Assembly: GCF_000718555.1 (NCBI RefSeq)
Contig: NZ_JOAN01000005.1
Location: 124,001 to 188,000 of the forward strand
Origin: Micromonospora chokoriensis
Lineage (GTDB): Bacteria > Actinomycetota > Actinomycetes > Mycobacteriales > Micromonosporaceae
Length of the DNA: 64,000 nucleotides
Direction of reading: 5' to 3'
Shown here piece by piece: positions 61,938 through 64,000 of the stretch. Within the stretch, counting starts at the first letter, position 1. Each line of letters begins with the position of its first letter. The position numbers were made by a program, and so were the translations under genes. The notes beneath the pieces were generated by a model. The model ran no database searches. It had not been told where the DNA came from and saw nothing but the letters and a program-made list of their open reading frames with translations.

Positions 61938-62102
61938 TTACTTGCTGCCGCCGGAGCAGGCGTTCGAGCCGGTGTTGCCCGAGCCGCAGCCGTCGTCGGT
62001 GGCAGTCGCGTACGCGCTCAGCGCCGGGCCGGCGTCGACCAGCCGGAGGTTGAGCTCGCCTTCCACGTGTTCCTGGCCGACCTCGTACTCGTCGAACTCC
62101 AT
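61938..62102 (-). CDS. FxLD-family lanthipeptide precursor
   Basis: 54 residues. The leader is acidic (MEFDEYEVGQEHVEG) with ELNLRLVDAG in place of the usual F-x-L-D box, so it is a variant. The probable core is near ATDDGCGSGNTGSNACSGGSK (split here after the leader's YATA): Cys39 and Cys49, Thr and Ser residues for dehydration, and Asp37-Gly38, the kind of Asp-Gly site that PIMT-like enzymes act on. The start ATG overlaps the methyltransferase stop by one base (TGATG), so both are coupled. GGGAG lies just upstream. The product is expected to be a small lanthionine peptide with one or two rings. Confidence 0.88.
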   Translation of the reverse strand: MEFDEYEVGQEHVEGELNLRLVDAGPALSAYATATDDGCGSGNTGSNACSGGSK

Positions 62103-63358
62103 CAGGACTCCCTTCCCTCACTGGTGAAAGCCAGGACGATGCGGCTGTGCCGCTTGTCCACGGCCGTCCCGGCCGGCAAGTCGCCGTCGGGGGTCTGCGC
62201 GGGCAAGACATGCAGCGCCGGCGCCGGGCAGCCGGCGCTCACCCAGGCCCGCATGTGCTCGACCATTCGCCCCGCTGCCGCAGCCGCCGCGGAGGTGTCA
62301 GAGCCGTGGGCGTACACGCCCAGATCGAACGCGTCACCAGTCCACCGCAGCTCCGACCGGTAGGCGAACGTGCCGTCGTCGTGCAGGACAGCAGGGGTCC
62401 CGAACCGCCACGACGGCGCGACGACGCCGGACGAGATGGCCGTGTCCTGGGCGGTCAGCACCACGAACTCCTGGCCTGCGGCGGCGATGCGAGTTGCAAG
62501 CCAGAGGTCCAAGTCCGCCAGCACGGTGGGAGGCGGCAGGCTTACTCCGGCCCATGCCTCCTGCCGGGGCGTCTCGAACAGGCCGTCGAGGCCCGGAGAC
62601 GGAATGCGCTGGCCCTCATCGAGCCGCAGGTGGACCCCGTCGGCCACGTCGACGTACTGCACGTCGTACGCCCCGTCGCCCTGCACCGGCACGAACCCGC
62701 ACTGCCGCTCGCTCACGCTGACCAGGTCGGCACCGGAACGGCGAAGCGCCCACGATCGAGTCATTCCGAACGTGCGTAGCGGCACCACCAGGACGCCGTT
62801 ATCGCTAAGCTGCTCGCGCCATGCCGGCGGGACGTCCCACGCCCCGGCGGTAACGATGATCAAGTCGTAGCGGCGGCCGGGATCAACTGGATGTTCAGCA
62901 TCGGCGCACACGACCTTGACATCGTCGTAACCCGCCGCCTTCAGGCACGCGACTGCCCGGTCCGTCACGTCTGGGTCGATGTCCACCGTGGTCACGGAAC
63001 CGGCCGCGCCGACGAGTTCCCGCAGCAGCGAGGCGTTGTAGCCGCCGCTACCGATCTCCAGCACGTGACGGCCGCGGAGGCCGCCCAGCGCGTCGGCCGC
63101 CTGGCCGAGCATCTCCGCGATGAGGAAGGGCGCCGATACCGAGCTGATGTTCTCCTCACCGCGCCGCTTCGTGATGACCGCCCTGTTCTCGTACGCCTCC
63201 TTCAAAGGAAGGCCCGGCGTGAACAGCTCGCGAGGTACCGTCCGCATCGCCGCCTCCACCTCAGGCCGCAACGTCAGGCCCTTGTCGGCATGATCAGCGG
63301 CCAGCTGATCGACCATCGCCTGGCGCAGGCTTTCGCTGTTCATCGTTCTGACGCTCAT
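62102..63358 (-). CDS. PIMT-like methyltransferase, FxLD system
   Basis: 418 residues from the ATG after GAGAGG (MSVRTMNSESLRQAMVDQL); a longer upstream frame is unlikely. The methyltransferase domain has LFTPGLPLKEAYENRAVITKR, SSVSAPFLIAEMLGQA, then the SAM motif HVLEIGSGGYNASLL and VVCADAEH, matching protein-L-isoaspartate methyltransferase-like enzymes of FxLD lanthipeptide clusters. The C-terminal 180 residues (DLWLATRIAAAGQEFVVL, FAYRSELRWTGDAFDLGVYAHG) are the extension specific to this group. It methylates an Asp in the modified peptide; the ester then forms a succinimide or isoaspartate. It heads the operon and is coupled to the precursor gene. Confidence 0.9.
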   Translation of the reverse strand: MSVRTMNSESLRQAMVDQLAADHADKGLTLRPEVEAAMRTVPRELFTPGLPLKEAYENRAVITKRRGEENISSVSAPFLIAEMLGQAADALGGLRGRHVLEIGSGGYNASLLRELVGAAGSVTTVDIDPDVTDRAVACLKAAGYDDVKVVCADAEHPVDPGRRYDLIIVTAGAWDVPPAWREQLSDNGVLVVPLRTFGMTRSWALRRSGADLVSVSERQCGFVPVQGDGAYDVQYVDVADGVHLRLDEGQRIPSPGLDGLFETPRQEAWAGVSLPPPTVLADLDLWLATRIAAAGQEFVVLTAQDTAISSGVVAPSWRFGTPAVLHDDGTFAYRSELRWTGDAFDLGVYAHGSDTSAAAAAAGRMVEHMRAWVSAGCPAPALHVLPAQTPDGDLPAGTAVDKRHSRIVLAFTSEGRES

Positions 63359-64000
63359 GACCGTCCTCTCCGACGTGTTCGAGCCGCTACGGCTCGCGGC
63401 GGCTTCATGCATGCAACGAACAAACGGCGCGGAACCACTTCGAGCCAGTGGCGCTCTCGACCGCGGCCGGGAGGTGACATCGTCGGCGCCCTCCGCAGAA
63501 CCTGCGGAACTCACGAATCCGAGGTCATCACTCCGTGCGCTCAGACTCCTCGAGCGCGCAGCGGCTGGGAATGCCGACTTGCGGTCCGACCTTGTGTGCC
63601 GACCTTCGGTCCGACTTGACACTGAGCTGCGCGCCCGGTCGGGCTCTAGAGTTTTCCTAACGCTCGTCGTGGTGCCACGCCGAAAACAGATGCGTACGCG
63701 CCGGGAACAGTTGGTGTGCAGCGTGATGGTGCGGTTATTGCCGGATACGCGTCTACTGATCCTTGGCTGGACGTTGTTCTCGCCTGCCTGCCGGGCGCAG
63801 CCGCAGGCACCGCAGAAGTAGATCTACGATGGGTGGGCCGTTGAGCGGCCCTTACTGCTCGCGTTGGCCGCCGCCAGAACGGCTTGACTGCCCCCGGGAC
63901 CGTGCTGACCAACGTCATGCGACGTAACGCCGGAGGCCCCGAGTTTGATCAACGAGAGCTCACCAATGGTCCTGCGAGGTGAAGGGCCGATGGCTGGCGT
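63359..64000. other. Non-coding right edge upstream of the lanthipeptide operon
   Basis: No frame on either strand shows an RBS plus protein-like sequence. It presumably contains the operon promoter on the minus strand. I found no clear -35/-10 pair and no RNA gene. Confidence 0.4.

Noticed and set aside
63616..63655. TTGACA followed by TAGAGT as a plus-strand promoter
   Set aside because: The spacing is over 20 bases and no plus-strand gene follows before the window end.

Overview
The window is high-GC actinobacterial DNA, probably from a Micromonosporaceae-like genus. That placement is inferred from overall composition, the FxLD lanthipeptide genes, a LAL-type LuxR regulator, a bld-style TTA codon and the style of the type I-E CRISPR repeats. 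Roughly the first half is metabolic and regulatory. The second half is a defence region followed by a lanthipeptide cluster.

1-11.6 kb: the left edge catches the start of a leader-peptide-binding protein of RiPP/TOMM type, then a lipoprotein and a large LAL regulator, all on the minus strand. A lower-GC gap holds a possible precursor-like small ORF. Next come a MocR/PdxR regulator divergent from a berberine-bridge-like oxidase, a LURP-one-like protein, a secreted AA10 LPMO behind a CebR-like operator, and a secreted PQQ-type sugar dehydrogenase. 11.6-25 kb: a tRNA-like gene whose anticodon loop carries about 55 extra bases, a TerD-containing large protein, and a catabolic locus (GntR/FCD regulator, PfpI-like protein, alpha/beta hydrolase, carbohydrate ABC transporter with two different ATPases, aldehyde dehydrogenase, iron alcohol dehydrogenase). 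25-35 kb: a compact XRE / ImmA-like / ImmA-like / MAB_1171c-like / PAP2-like cassette, zwf, a membrane protein, an MscS channel, a VOC protein, and an integration scar made of an integrase C-terminal remnant and the 3' part of a tRNA-Pro with its terminator.

35-56.6 kb: a defence region read entirely on the plus strand. Three type I-E CRISPR arrays (about 28, 8 and 16 repeats) with related leaders separate two blocks. Between arrays 1 and 2 lies a tight four-gene module: DUF429-like, DUF6361-like, a phospholipase-D-fold nuclease and an SF2 helicase. I cannot assign this module to a named defence system, and it is the best candidate for an undescribed one. Between arrays 2 and 3 lie cas3, an unknown small gene, cas8e, cse2, cas7e, cas5e and cas6e. 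cas1 and cas2 are absent. Where they would be expected there is a DNA methylase gene that lacks its N-terminal part and is frameshifted at a run of seven C.

56.6-64 kb: a long inverted repeat, then a minus-strand class I lanthipeptide cluster of FxLD type: PIMT-like methyltransferase, a 54-residue precursor, an attenuator-like hairpin, a dehydratase (apparently frameshifted near its 5' end), LanC cyclase and a separate SpaB-C-type protein. The genes suggest a Ser/Thr-dehydrated, Cys-cyclised peptide with an Asp-Gly site for the methyltransferase, unless the dehydratase frameshift is real and disabling.
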